NCBI RefSeq assembly: GCF_002994635.1
Contig: NZ_PVNL01000069.1
Span: 1-64,000 of the forward strand
Length of the DNA: 64,000 bases
Direction: 5' to 3'
Origin: Enhygromyxa salina
GTDB taxonomy: Bacteria > Myxococcota_A > Polyangia > Nannocystales > Nannocystaceae
This document shows positions 27,678 through 37,100 of the stretch, one piece after another. Under the pieces are notes generated by a model. That model did no database searches. It saw nothing but the letters and a program-made list of their open reading frames with translations, and was not told the origin of the DNA. Numbering within the stretch: the first letter of the stretch is position 1; every line of letters starts with the position of its first letter. The position numbers and the translations under genes are program-made.

Positions 27678-29400
27678 CATCCGACGATTGAACGACCTGG
27701 GCACGCCCGCCGAGCACGCGCGGCTCGAGCAGGTGCAGACCCTGTTTCGAGAGGCGTTCCCCGACGTGGCCGAGTACGCCGACACGCTGCCCGAGCAGCT
27801 CGGCCGTCGGCATCGCAAGCGCTACCAGATCGTGCTCATGACCTTCGAGACCGCGCGGGGTCGGGTGCGTGGGTTCGCGCTGGCGCACTATCACGCCGAC
27901 TTGGCGTTTGGGTATCTCGACTACCTGGTGGGCAGCACCAGCACCCGGGCGGGGGGCGGACGCGGCGGGGCGCTGTACGAGGCGCTGCGCGACACGATGA
28001 AGGGTCTCGGGGCCACGGGCATGTTCATGGACGTGCCGCCCGATGAGCCGGCGATGGTCGCCGATCCGGCCCGGCTGCCCTCGAACCGCGCGCGGCTGCG
28101 ATTCTATGAGCGGTACGGCGCCCGGCCGATCATCGGCACGGCCTACGATGGCCCGCCGCCGCTCGGGCAGACCTACGATCCCCCGTTCTTGGTCTACGAC
28201 CCGCTCGATGGCGACGAGCCGCTCGACCGGGCGCGCGCGCGCAAGATCGTCGCCGCGATCTTGTCGCGCAAGTATGGGTGGGCGAAGTCCGATCCCTACA
28301 CCCGGCGGATCGTCGCGTCGTTCGAGGACGACCCGGTCCAGCTGCGAGCGCCGCGCTATGCCAAGCGCGCCACCGCCAAGGTCGCCGACGCGCCGGTCTT
28401 GCACCTCGTGGTCAGCGAGCACCACGAGATCCACCACGTCCGCGAGCGCGGCTATGTCGAGCGCCCGGCCCGAGTCACCGCGATCCTCGACGGGCTGCGC
28501 TCGCTGACCACGACCACCCACGCTGCCAAGCACCGCGCGCTCGAAGCTGTCTGCGCGGTCCATGATCGTGAGTTCGTCCGCTACCTCGACCGCATGTGTC
28601 GCAAGCTCGCGCCGACCGAGACGCTCTATCCTTATGTGTTCCCGCTCCGCCGCCCCGAGCGAAAGCCCAAGGATCACTGGGTTCGCGCGGGCTACTACTG
28701 CATCGACACGTTCACGCCGCTGTCGCAGTCGGCCCTCGCGGCGGCCCGCGGCGCGGTCGACTGCGCGCTGACGGGCGCGGATCTACTCGCGGCCGGACAC
28801 AGCCCGGTCTATGCGCTGTGCCGTCCGCCGGGCCACCACGCCGAGCGGCGCGTGTTTGGTGGGTTTTGCTATTTCAACAACGCCGCGCTCGCCGCTGACG
28901 CGCTGGCCTCCCGTGGCCGTGTCGCGTTCTTGGACATCGACTATCACCACGGCAACGGCTCACAGGACATCTTCTACGATCGCAGCGATGTCTTGTTCGT
29001 GTCGCTGCACGGGCACCCGCGGACCAGCTATCCGTACTTTTGTGGGTTCGCGGACGAGCGCGGCGTCGGGGCCGGCGAGGGCTTCAACCTCAATGTTCCG
29101 CTGCGCGAGGACACCGACGACGCGACCTACCTTCGCGCGCTCGAGCGCGGCCTGAAGGCGATTCGGAAGTTCGACCCGGCGTATGTGGTCATCTCGCTCG
29201 GCTTCGACATCATGCAGGGCGACCCAACCGGTGGATTTCGTGTGACGCCCGAGGGCATGCGAGGGATCGGGGCCGCGCTCGCGGGGCTCGAGCGGCCGAC
29301 CTTGTTCGTGCAAGAGGGCGGGTACGCGCTGCGAAACCTGCGGCGGGGCGGGCACGCGCTGTTCGACGGGTTTTGTGGCTCGCTGCGCGAGCTCGAGTAG
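27670..29400 (+). CDS. GNAT--histone deacetylase-like (acetylpolyamine amidohydrolase) fusion
   Basis: ATG 27670 (MFSIRRLNDLGTP) gives 576 residues with two opposite activities in one chain. Residues ~1-180 are GNAT-like (TFETARGRVRGFALAHYHAD, RAGGGRGGALYEALRD, ARLRFYERYGARPI). Residues ~250-576 are a class II HDAC / acetylpolyamine amidohydrolase: ERPARVTAILDGL, CRPPGHHAERRVFGGFCYFNNAA (~386; charge-relay His pair), VAFLDIDYHHGNGSQDIFYD (~423; zinc ligands Asp and His), SLGFDIMQGDPTGGF (~510; third zinc Asp) and QEGGYALRNL. All catalytic residues seem present. It may add and remove acyl groups on a small amine or a peptide made by the neighbouring ligase; that is inference. Confidence 0.88.
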   Translation: MFSIRRLNDLGTPAEHARLEQVQTLFREAFPDVAEYADTLPEQLGRRHRKRYQIVLMTFETARGRVRGFALAHYHADLAFGYLDYLVGSTSTRAGGGRGGALYEALRDTMKGLGATGMFMDVPPDEPAMVADPARLPSNRARLRFYERYGARPIIGTAYDGPPPLGQTYDPPFLVYDPLDGDEPLDRARARKIVAAILSRKYGWAKSDPYTRRIVASFEDDPVQLRAPRYAKRATAKVADAPVLHLVVSEHHEIHHVRERGYVERPARVTAILDGLRSLTTTTHAAKHRALEAVCAVHDREFVRYLDRMCRKLAPTETLYPYVFPLRRPERKPKDHWVRAGYYCIDTFTPLSQSALAAARGAVDCALTGADLLAAGHSPVYALCRPPGHHAERRVFGGFCYFNNAALAADALASRGRVAFLDIDYHHGNGSQDIFYDRSDVLFVSLHGHPRTSYPYFCGFADERGVGAGEGFNLNVPLREDTDDATYLRALERGLKAIRKFDPAYVVISLGFDIMQGDPTGGFRVTPEGMRGIGAALAGLERPTLFVQEGGYALRNLRRGGHALFDGFCGSLRELE

Positions 29401-29403
29401 CGG

Positions 29404-30300
29404 CTACAGCCCGCGCAGCCGCTCGGGCTTGAGCAGGCGCTCGTCGCCGCGGGCGATCACTTCGTCGAGGACCCCCAGCATCGCGGGCTGGTCCGCAGGC
29501 AGGGTCCCGCGCAGCGGCAGGTAGTTGCTGGCGTGGTTGCTGGAGAACCGACACCCGCTAAACCGCGACTCGGCGACGATCGTGCGCAGCTCCTCGATCA
29601 TCCGAAATTTACTGGGCAGCTGAAAGTCGCCGCGCGTGGCCATGTCGTGCAGGGGCGTGCCCGGGACGATCGTGGTGGTCAGCGCGCCGACGTAGGGCGG
29701 GTCCATCTCGGTGAGGGTCGCGGCGGTGCGCGTGGCGTGCTGCTCGCTCAGCGCGACGCCGCCGATCCCCAGCAGCACGATGACCGAGTGGGTGATCCCG
29801 GCGGCGCGCAGCTTGGCCGCGGTGTCGATGAGCTCGGGCCGCGTGCCGCCCTTGTCGATCAGCTCGAGCACCTGCTCATCGCCGGTCTCCATGCCGTGAT
29901 AGACGATGCCAAGCCCCGCCTCGCGCAGCTGCACGAGCTCGTCGACCGACTTGCGCCCGACGCTGCGCGTATCGCCGTAGGTGCCGACACGCTCGACCCA
30001 GGGCCAGTGCTCGCGGATACCCTGCAGGATCTGCAAGAGCTTGCGGGTGCTGAGGATCAGCGCGTCTCCGTCACACAGGAACACCCGCTTGGGGAGCAGG
30101 CCGCGGCGACCGTGGCTGGCGGCCTTCGAACCCAGCTCGATCAGATCGGCCTCGATCTGCGCCCATGGCTTGGGCCGAAACTGCTTGTCGCGGTACATGT
30201 CGCAGTACACGCAGCGGTTGTGACTGCAACCGATCGTGACCTGCAGCAGCAAGCTGTGTGCCTCGCTCGGCGGGCGGTAGATGCGACCGACGTAGTCCAC
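29404..30300 (-). CDS. Radical SAM protein (COG1032-like)
   Basis: A 298-residue protein. The cluster motif sits near the start: LLLQVTIGCSHNRCVYCDMY, a Cx4CxxC arrangement typical of one large uncharacterised radical-SAM family, followed by FRPKPWAQIEADLIELG. VFLCDGDALILS and GLGIVYHGMETGDEQVLELI mark the SAM-binding barrel; a C-terminal part has ESRFSGCRFSSNHASNYLPL. There is no B12 domain and no SPASM domain. The substrate is unknown. Its stop faces the stop of the deacetylase fusion 3 bp away. Confidence 0.88.
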   Translation of the reverse strand: MDYVGRIYRPPSEAHSLLLQVTIGCSHNRCVYCDMYRDKQFRPKPWAQIEADLIELGSKAASHGRRGLLPKRVFLCDGDALILSTRKLLQILQGIREHWPWVERVGTYGDTRSVGRKSVDELVQLREAGLGIVYHGMETGDEQVLELIDKGGTRPELIDTAAKLRAAGITHSVIVLLGIGGVALSEQHATRTAATLTEMDPPYVGALTTTIVPGTPLHDMATRGDFQLPSKFRMIEELRTIVAESRFSGCRFSSNHASNYLPLRGTLPADQPAMLGVLDEVIARGDERLLKPERLRGL

Positions 30301-30318
30301 CCCCGCTCTATACTCAAT

Positions 30319-31203
30319 CTAGATGGTCTTGCAGACCCCGACGTCGTCCACGGGCGGCTCGCGCCCTTCAAACCATGGCTCGCAGGTCATGAAGTTGGGG
30401 CACTCGGGCAGCGACAGCTTGCAAAACGGCGAGCAGCAGCCGACCTGCTCGCAGCCCGGTACGGTCGCGCCGTCGATGCACGCGAACCCCTCCGCGCACT
30501 GCACCGCGTACTCGCAAGGATCACCCAGCACGCCCGCGCCGAGGTTGGCGGCGGGCGTGCACGTGAAGTTGCCGGCGTTGGGAGCACACGCGTAGCCAGG
30601 TCCGCAGTCGTCGGCGAGCGGATCACAAGTTGGGATGCACAGCGACGGGCAGCCGCTGCACGGCTGACAGATCGCGGGCACAGCTTCGTCCGCGCAGCTC
30701 GGCGCGACGGGCGAGCCGCTGCACAGGGCCAGGCACACTCCAACGTTTTGCTCGTCGAGCCAGCTGCAGATCGCCCCGAGCTCGCAGTCGTCGTGGCCAG
30801 AGCCGGGGTCACCCAGGGTCATGCAGGGCTCGCCGGGGGGCCTGGCGTCCGCCACCAGCGGCACACAGCTTGGATGCGCGACGGCGTCGATCACCTCCCA
30901 GCTGCACTTTTGCTCGGGCGGGCAGTCTTGCAGCCACACGTCGCAGGCGAGCTCGGTGTCGGCGATGTCCAGGGTCGGGCCCGCGCCCGTGCTGCCCGCG
31001 TCGCTCTCTTCTGAGCCATCGCCGTCGCCGCTGTCAGCCGTGCTGCCGAGTCCGGTGTTGTTGGTCCCGCTTCCGGTGCTGCTCCCGCTCGGATCGCTGG
31101 CGGCGTCGATGCTCGAGCACGCGAACAAGCCGATCGCCAACACCAACTCGGGCCGCCTCCATCCGCGCCCCCGACATGGCTTGGCGGCGATGAGATAAGT
31201 CAC
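30319..31203 (-). CDS. Cysteine-rich lipoprotein of unknown function
   Basis: From GTG 31203, the signal PELVLAIGLFACSS places the lipid-acceptor Cys at ~29. A Ser/Gly/Thr linker with a short Asp-Gly run follows (to ~75). The mature part holds more than 25 cysteines (LACDVWLQDCPPEQKCSW, CQPCSGCPSLCIPTCDPLADDCG, CAEGFACID, GCCSPFCKLSLPECPN), surely disulfide-linked outside the cytoplasm. The CDPLADDCGPGYAC and C.EGFAC spacing is common in myxobacterial surface proteins. Specific function unknown. It lies 18 bp beyond the radical SAM gene start and may be transcribed with it. Confidence 0.8.
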   Translation of the reverse strand: MTYLIAAKPCRGRGWRRPELVLAIGLFACSSIDAASDPSGSSTGSGTNNTGLGSTADSGDGDGSEESDAGSTGAGPTLDIADTELACDVWLQDCPPEQKCSWEVIDAVAHPSCVPLVADARPPGEPCMTLGDPGSGHDDCELGAICSWLDEQNVGVCLALCSGSPVAPSCADEAVPAICQPCSGCPSLCIPTCDPLADDCGPGYACAPNAGNFTCTPAANLGAGVLGDPCEYAVQCAEGFACIDGATVPGCEQVGCCSPFCKLSLPECPNFMTCEPWFEGREPPVDDVGVCKTI

Positions 31204-31438
31204 CGGTCCAGCCTACGCGTGACGGCCACGGATCGTCTACCGCGGTTCTCGACCGCCGCAGACACCCTGCTGCCCAAACTGAGCTGGACTCGGTGAGCGT
31301 GAGACCTCCAGCTGGTGGGTCCGGCGGGGGCCCCGGCGACCCCGCGCAGGTCGCCCCGTTCGTAGGTCTATTGGGGTCGTAACCTCCAGGGGCGGAAATG
31401 ATGTGCGGGTAGCCCGCGGAGCGGGTACACATCAATAC

Positions 31439-33256
31439 ATGCACTTGTCGCACCTCGATGACGGCGCGCGTGACCACGCGCTCGTCTGTGATAGCGACGT
31501 GCTGCACAGGTTGCCGGACCCGCAGGTCGAGGCTGTGTTGAGCGCCGAGCTGGCCAGGGCACCCGGGATCATGCTGCGCGGTCTACTTGGTGGCAGTGAA
31601 GACGGCTACCTCGAGTGGATCGTCGAGCAGCTCCAGCGCCTGACCAAGGCGCCGTTCGTCATGATCGGTGAGCTCCACGGTGAGGACTGGGATCGGGTCC
31701 AGACCCTGGAGATGCGCAGCCCGAGCGGCCGCGAGGTCAACGTGATCTACGACCTCGTGGACACGCCCTGCTCAAACGTGGTGGGCAGGACCGCGTGTCT
31801 CTACCCACGCAATGTCGCGAAGCTGTTCCCGAAGGACGAGATGCTGACCGAGTTGGGCGTGCAGAGCTACGCCGGGGTGCCGCTGTTCGACCCCGGCGGG
31901 CGGCCGCTCGGGCTGGTGACCTTGCTCGATCCGCAGCCGTGGACCGAGCCGCACATGCGCGAGGCGCTGGGCCTGATGGAGGCGTTCCGGCCACGGGTCG
32001 AGACGGTGCTGATCAACCGTCGCGCGCGACGGGACATGGAGCTGCTCAGCGACCGAATCACACACTCGGAGCAGGGCGATCCACTCGAGCAGCTCATGCG
32101 ATCCTTTGCCTACGCGATGCAGGTCCGCGGGGCGTTCGCGTCGAGCTTCATCGACAAGTCATGCCAGCGCCTGCGCACCGCGGCGCTGGTCGTCGACGGC
32201 GAGGTGCACGAGCCGGTCGAGTACGCGTCGCTGGCCGAGGTCGAGCGGACCGGCGAGATCCTGGTCCGCGACCAGCTCGCCACGGCCTGGCCGGGCTCGA
32301 CGGCGCTGGGGCAGTTCGGCGCGTGCTCGTTTCTGGTGCTGAGTCTGACCGGCGCGGGCGGCCGGCCGATCGGCCACCTCGGGATCATGCACGACCGTCC
32401 GCTCAACCGGCGGATCGGTGCGCAGCCCGTGGTCCGCGCCTTCAAGCAGCAGGTCGCGTTCGACCTGCGCCGCGCGATGCTCGAGGCCGAGCGACTCGCA
32501 ACCGAGCGTCGGTTGCTCGAGCTGCAGCGGACGGAGAGTCTCGGGCTGCTCGCGGGCGGCGTCGCCCACGACTTCAACAACCTGCTGGTCGGCATGCTCG
32601 GCAACGTCGATCTCGCGCTGCTCGACTACCGCGGGGGCAGCCAGGGCGCCGCGGAGATCCGCGAGTACCTCGTCGACATCCGCGACGCGGCTCGCAGCGC
32701 GATGGAGCTGTGTCGGCAGATGCTGGCCTACGCCGGGCGGGCCGAGGTCGAGGCGACGCGACTCGAGCTCGGCGCGGAGTTGGACAAGCTGACGCGGCTG
32801 CTCGCGCCGACGATCTCGCGGTCGATCGAGATCGTCGTCGACCGCGAGGTCGATCAGAGCTGGGTCGACGGCGATCTCGTGCAGATCCGCCAGCTGCTCA
32901 TGAACCTGATCACCAACGCCGCCGACGCGATCGGCGACGCCAGCGGTCGGATCGAGGTGTGCCTGAGTCGGGTCCAAGTCGACGAAGACACCGAGCCGAT
33001 CCTCGGCGTGACCGGAGCGCTGCCGCCCGGTCACTACGTGCACGTGCGCGTGCGCGACGACGGCTGCGGCATGGACGGTCCCACGCTCGAGCACATGTTC
33101 GACCCGTTCTTCTCGACCAAGCCGGACGGGCACGGGCTCGGCCTCGCCGCGACGCTGGGGGTCGTGCGAGCGCACGGCGGGACCGTCGTCGTGAGCTCGC
33201 AGCTCGCGGTCGGCACGGTGTTCAGCGTATACCTGCCCGCTGCTAGTGAAACTTGA
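31439..33256 (+). CDS. Sensor histidine kinase with GAF-like input domains
   Basis: ATG 31439 gives 605 residues, no membrane helix. Residues ~20-190 resemble a GAF domain (VMIGELHGEDWDR, YAGVPLFDPGGRPLGLVTLLD); ~200-350 a second, diverged one (SFLVLSLTGAGGRPIGHLGI). H-box is GLLAGGVAHDFNNLLVGMLG (~375), of the HisKA type seen in hybrid kinases. ATP-binding domain: QLLMNLITNAADAIGDA (N box), RVRDDGCGMD (G1), FDPFFSTKPDGHGLGLAATLG (F and G2 boxes). No receiver domain and no response regulator is near, so its partner is encoded elsewhere. Its end overlaps the converging TonB-like gene by 14 bp. Confidence 0.9.
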   Translation: MHLSHLDDGARDHALVCDSDVLHRLPDPQVEAVLSAELARAPGIMLRGLLGGSEDGYLEWIVEQLQRLTKAPFVMIGELHGEDWDRVQTLEMRSPSGREVNVIYDLVDTPCSNVVGRTACLYPRNVAKLFPKDEMLTELGVQSYAGVPLFDPGGRPLGLVTLLDPQPWTEPHMREALGLMEAFRPRVETVLINRRARRDMELLSDRITHSEQGDPLEQLMRSFAYAMQVRGAFASSFIDKSCQRLRTAALVVDGEVHEPVEYASLAEVERTGEILVRDQLATAWPGSTALGQFGACSFLVLSLTGAGGRPIGHLGIMHDRPLNRRIGAQPVVRAFKQQVAFDLRRAMLEAERLATERRLLELQRTESLGLLAGGVAHDFNNLLVGMLGNVDLALLDYRGGSQGAAEIREYLVDIRDAARSAMELCRQMLAYAGRAEVEATRLELGAELDKLTRLLAPTISRSIEIVVDREVDQSWVDGDLVQIRQLLMNLITNAADAIGDASGRIEVCLSRVQVDEDTEPILGVTGALPPGHYVHVRVRDDGCGMDGPTLEHMFDPFFSTKPDGHGLGLAATLGVVRAHGGTVVVSSQLAVGTVFSVYLPAASET

Positions 33257-34031
33257 GCGAGAAGGTGCGCTCGGTGCAGGTCTTGAGCTTCTTGCTGCCG
33301 ACCTCGAGCGGCTTGAAGCGCCAGGTCTTCAGGGTCCGACGCAGGATGTCGTCGACCTGAGGATCGCCCGGGAATTTAACCTTGGTCTTCACATCGACGA
33401 CGCTACCGTTGGCGTCGATGCAAAACGCGATCGTGCTCTTGCCGTCGCGCTTGTCGAACCGGGCGGCCTTGGTCTGCTGGAGCAGCGCCTTGTCAGGGTC
33501 GGGCGAGTACACGGCCCGGGCCATCACCGCGGCCAGCGGCTTGACAGTGGTGGTGTCGGCGCTCGGGGGCTTGACCGCGATCGCCGGGTTGCGATCGCCG
33601 AGCTTGCCGATCGGGATGCCACCGATGACGCCGCCGACCTGACCCCCCAGCACGCCGTTGGGGATGCCCTGCGGCGCGCCGCCAGACTTTTGCTCGGGGA
33701 TCTTGGTCGGCAGCTTCTCGGGCTGGGTCTCCTCGATCGGCTCGGGCTCCTCGGGGACCTCCTCGTTGGTGTCGGGCTTTTGCTCCTCGACGCTGCTGCC
33801 AGCGGGGGGCGGCGGTGGAGGCGGGGGCGGAGGCGGTTGTTCGGCGGTCAGCGCGAGCAGGATGTACTCGGTCGAGGGCGGGGCGACCCGGGCGATCGTC
33901 ATCTTCCCGGCGACCCACCCGGCCGCGATCATCAGGGTCGTCCCGGTGATCGCCACCGCGGCGGCGAAGGTCAGCATCGCGGCGCGCTTGGGGTTGGGTC
34001 GGTTGTGGTCGAGGTAGTGTTCGAAGTTCAT
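33243..34031 (-). CDS. TonB-like / AgmX-type energy transducer protein
   Basis: Start at the ATG at 34029-34031 (MNFEHYLDHNRPNPK); an upstream open frame has no features. One N-terminal helix (AAMLTFAAAVAITGTTLMIAAG) anchors it in the inner membrane. Then a run of prolines and a Glu/Pro-rich span (~65-130), a Gly-rich hinge and a C-terminal TonB/AgmX-like domain (~180-262) with GKSTIAFCIDANGSVVDVKTK, VDDILRRTLKTWRFKPLEVG and CTERTFSLKF. Such proteins pass energy from ExbB/ExbD to outer-membrane proteins or act in gliding; no exbBD is nearby. It is divergent from the giant kinase. Confidence 0.87.
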   Translation of the reverse strand: MNFEHYLDHNRPNPKRAAMLTFAAAVAITGTTLMIAAGWVAGKMTIARVAPPSTEYILLALTAEQPPPPPPPPPPPAGSSVEEQKPDTNEEVPEEPEPIEETQPEKLPTKIPEQKSGGAPQGIPNGVLGGQVGGVIGGIPIGKLGDRNPAIAVKPPSADTTTVKPLAAVMARAVYSPDPDKALLQQTKAARFDKRDGKSTIAFCIDANGSVVDVKTKVKFPGDPQVDDILRRTLKTWRFKPLEVGSKKLKTCTERTFSLKFH

Positions 34032-34149
34032 CTCTTGGCCTCCGCGAGGGCGGTTGCGGCAGGCCGGTGGTGGTTTCAGAAAAAGTTTGATGACCGCGGG
34101 CGAGAACCGCGCGAGCGCGTGCCCGCGCGCGTGGGGTAAAACCAAGCGG

Positions 34150-37100
34150 GTGGAGGAGGATCTCGAGCAGCCGTTTCCGCGCCTCGAGATTGACGCGGTC
34201 GAGCTGCGGCGCCAGCAGCAGCGCCTGCTCGCCGCGGTGTTTGGGACCCAGGCCGAGGTCCCGCTGCTCAACCACTACGAGCTGCTCTACGAGCTAGGGC
34301 GCGGGTCGATGGGCGTGGTCCATGCCGCCCACGATCGCCGGCTCGATCGCAAGGTTGCGATCAAGACCCTGGTCGCGGGTCGGGATCCCGAGCTGCGCCA
34401 GCGACTGATCCGCGAGGCCCAGATCATGGCCAAGCTCGCGCACCCCAACGTGGTGCCGGTCTACGAGATCGGTGAGCTCGAGGACACGACCTTCATCGTG
34501 ATGGCCTGTGTCGATGGCGTTGGCCTGCGCAGCTGGTTGGACCAGGCCCCCCGCGGCACGGGTGAGATCCTCGCGGTGTTTCGGGCAGCCGGCGAGGGGC
34601 TGGCGGCCGCTCACGCCAAGGGCCTCGTTCATCGCGACTTCAAGCCCGACAACGTGATGGTCGGCGACGACGGGCAGGTCTGGGTGATGGACTTTGGCGT
34701 GGCCCGCTCGGTCCACGCGGGTGACGGGCACGGGTCTCCCGTCGACGGGCCTGGACCGTGGACGGGCGCGGACACCAGCATGACGCAGACGGGGGCGCTG
34801 GTCGGGACGCCCGCGTACATGGCACCCGAGCAGCTGCGGGGCGGTTGGGCCGACGCGGCCAGCGATCAATTCGCGTTTTGTGTCGCGCTCTACGAGGCGC
34901 TGTATGGCGCGCGCCCGTTCGTGGGCGCGACGCTGCACGAGCTGCGCGCGGTGGTCGAAGCGGGTGAGCTGCCGCCACCGCCGAGCAGCGGGATCGAGGG
35001 GACCGAGGTCCCAGCCTGGCTGCGGGCGATCGTGGCCCGCGGGCTCAGCTCCGACGCCGGGCAGCGGTTCGAGTCGATGCGGGCGCTGCTCGACGCGATC
35101 GAGAGCGAGGGGGACCGCGGCAGCTGGCTGGCCGACGAGGCCCGGCTCGCGGGGGTCCCGGCCCACGAGTTCAGCCCCTACCGCGGCCTCGAGGCGTTCC
35201 GCGAGTGCGACGCCCGCTGGATGTTCGGGCGCGAGCGCGAGACCGGCGAGCTGGTCGAACGGGTCCGGTCGAGCGCCAGCCGATTGTTGTGCGTGGTCGG
35301 TGGGTCGGGCTCGGGCAAGTCGTCGCTGGTGATGGCGGGCCTGTGTCCGGCGCTGCGGCGTGGGGCGCTGGGCGCTGACCTGAGCTGGGAGATCGCGGTG
35401 CTGCGCCCGGGTGCGCGGCCGTGCGAGTCGCTGGCGCGCGCGCTGATCGAGCTGCGAGCCGAGGCGGGCGAGCCGGTCCGAGACGCCGACGTTGATCAGC
35501 TGGGTCGGGCGCTGCTCGACCACACGAGCACGCTGGCCAAGACCGTGGGCGACCTGGTGGCGGTCCCGACCGAGCTCGAGCCGCGGCAGCGCCGGGTGTT
35601 GCTCGTGGTCGACCAGCTCGAAGAGCTGTTCACCGAGGCCGGCCTCAGACCTGGGTATGCGTCGCCGGAGGTGGCGGCGTTCCTCGACAACCTGATCACC
35701 GCGACCCGCGGCCGGACCGAGCTGTGGGTCGTCGCGACGCTGCGAGCCGACTTCGTGCACCGCTGCCTCGAGCTCAGGTCGCTCGCGCGAGTGCTGCACG
35801 CGGGCACCCACCTGGTGCTCGCGCCCATGACCAAGCGCGAGATCCAGGCGGCGATCGAGCAGCCGGCCAGCCGAGTCGGCTACGAGGTCGACCCGACTTT
35901 GGTCGCCGAGCTGGTCAACGCCGCGGCCGAGAACCCGGGCCGGCTGCCGCTGCTGCAGCACGTGCTGCGCGAGCTGTGGCTGCGCCGCGACGCCGACGCC
36001 CGTCGGCTCTGCTACGCCGCCTACGAAGCCACTGGCGGCCTCGAGGGGGCGATCGCCGTGGCGGCCGACGCCGCGCTCGACCAGCTGCGACGCGAGCTCG
36101 GCGAGCAGGCCGACGACGCGGTCCGGCGGGTCATGACTCGCCTCGTTCACCCTGGTGAGGTCGCGCGCGGCGACACCCGGCGCCGCGCGACCCGTGACGA
36201 GCTCGGCGCGGATCCACGGACGACCCAGGTGCTGACCGCGTTCGTGAGCGAGGCCCGGGTGCTGGTCGCGTCCGAGGTCGGTGGCGTCGAGGTGATCGAG
36301 CTCGCCCACGAGGCGCTGCTGCGCGAGTGGAGCAAGCTGGTCGAGTGGCTCGACATCGATCGTGACGCGCTGCGCCTGCGCCACGAGCTGGCCCAGGGGG
36401 CAGACCAGTACGCGGCCCACACCGATCCCGAGTACCTGTGGGGCAAGGGCCGGGTCGAAGAGGCCACGCGGGTGCTCGGCCAGAGCACCGTCGAGCTGGG
36501 GGACGTCGAGCGCAGGTTCCTCGAGCGCAGCATTGCGCGGGTTCGCAAGCGCGAGCGGTGGGTGCGGATCTCGGTCGCGGCCGCGTTCGTCGTGTTGATC
36601 GTGTTCTCGGGCTTCACGCTGGGCCTGGCGCTCGAGAACCAGCGTCAGGCCAGCGACTACCAGGCGCTCGCCGACGCCGAGCTGGCCCAGCGCGCGCGGG
36701 CGGACGACGGCCTCAACGCCCAAAAAGGCCTGCGCGCGTCGATGCTGGCCGAGGGCCGGATCGACGTTGAAGCGGTCGCGCTCGCGATCGAAGCGCTCGG
36801 TGCCTATGGTCCGCCGTTCGTGCGGCCGCCGCCCGCCGACGTCTATCAGGGCACCCTCGACGCGCTCGCGATGCGGGGCATCGTGGGTCCGGTCGCGGCG
36901 CTCGAGGCCCACACCCGCAGCGTGGTCGCGGTCGCCTACTCGGCCGACGGTCAGACGCTGGCGACTGGCAGCCGGGACGGCAGCGCGCGGCTGTGGGACG
37001 CCAGCTCGGGTCAGCCGCTCGCGGTGCTCGATGGCCACACCCGCAGCGTGACCTCGGTCGCGTTCTCTCCGGATGGCTCGCGGCTGGCGACCGGGAGCTG

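Noticed and set aside
31204..31438. A tRNA or small RNA upstream of the histidine kinase
   Set aside because: No cloverleaf or TTCGA-type arm could be traced in the sequence; only GC-rich spacer.
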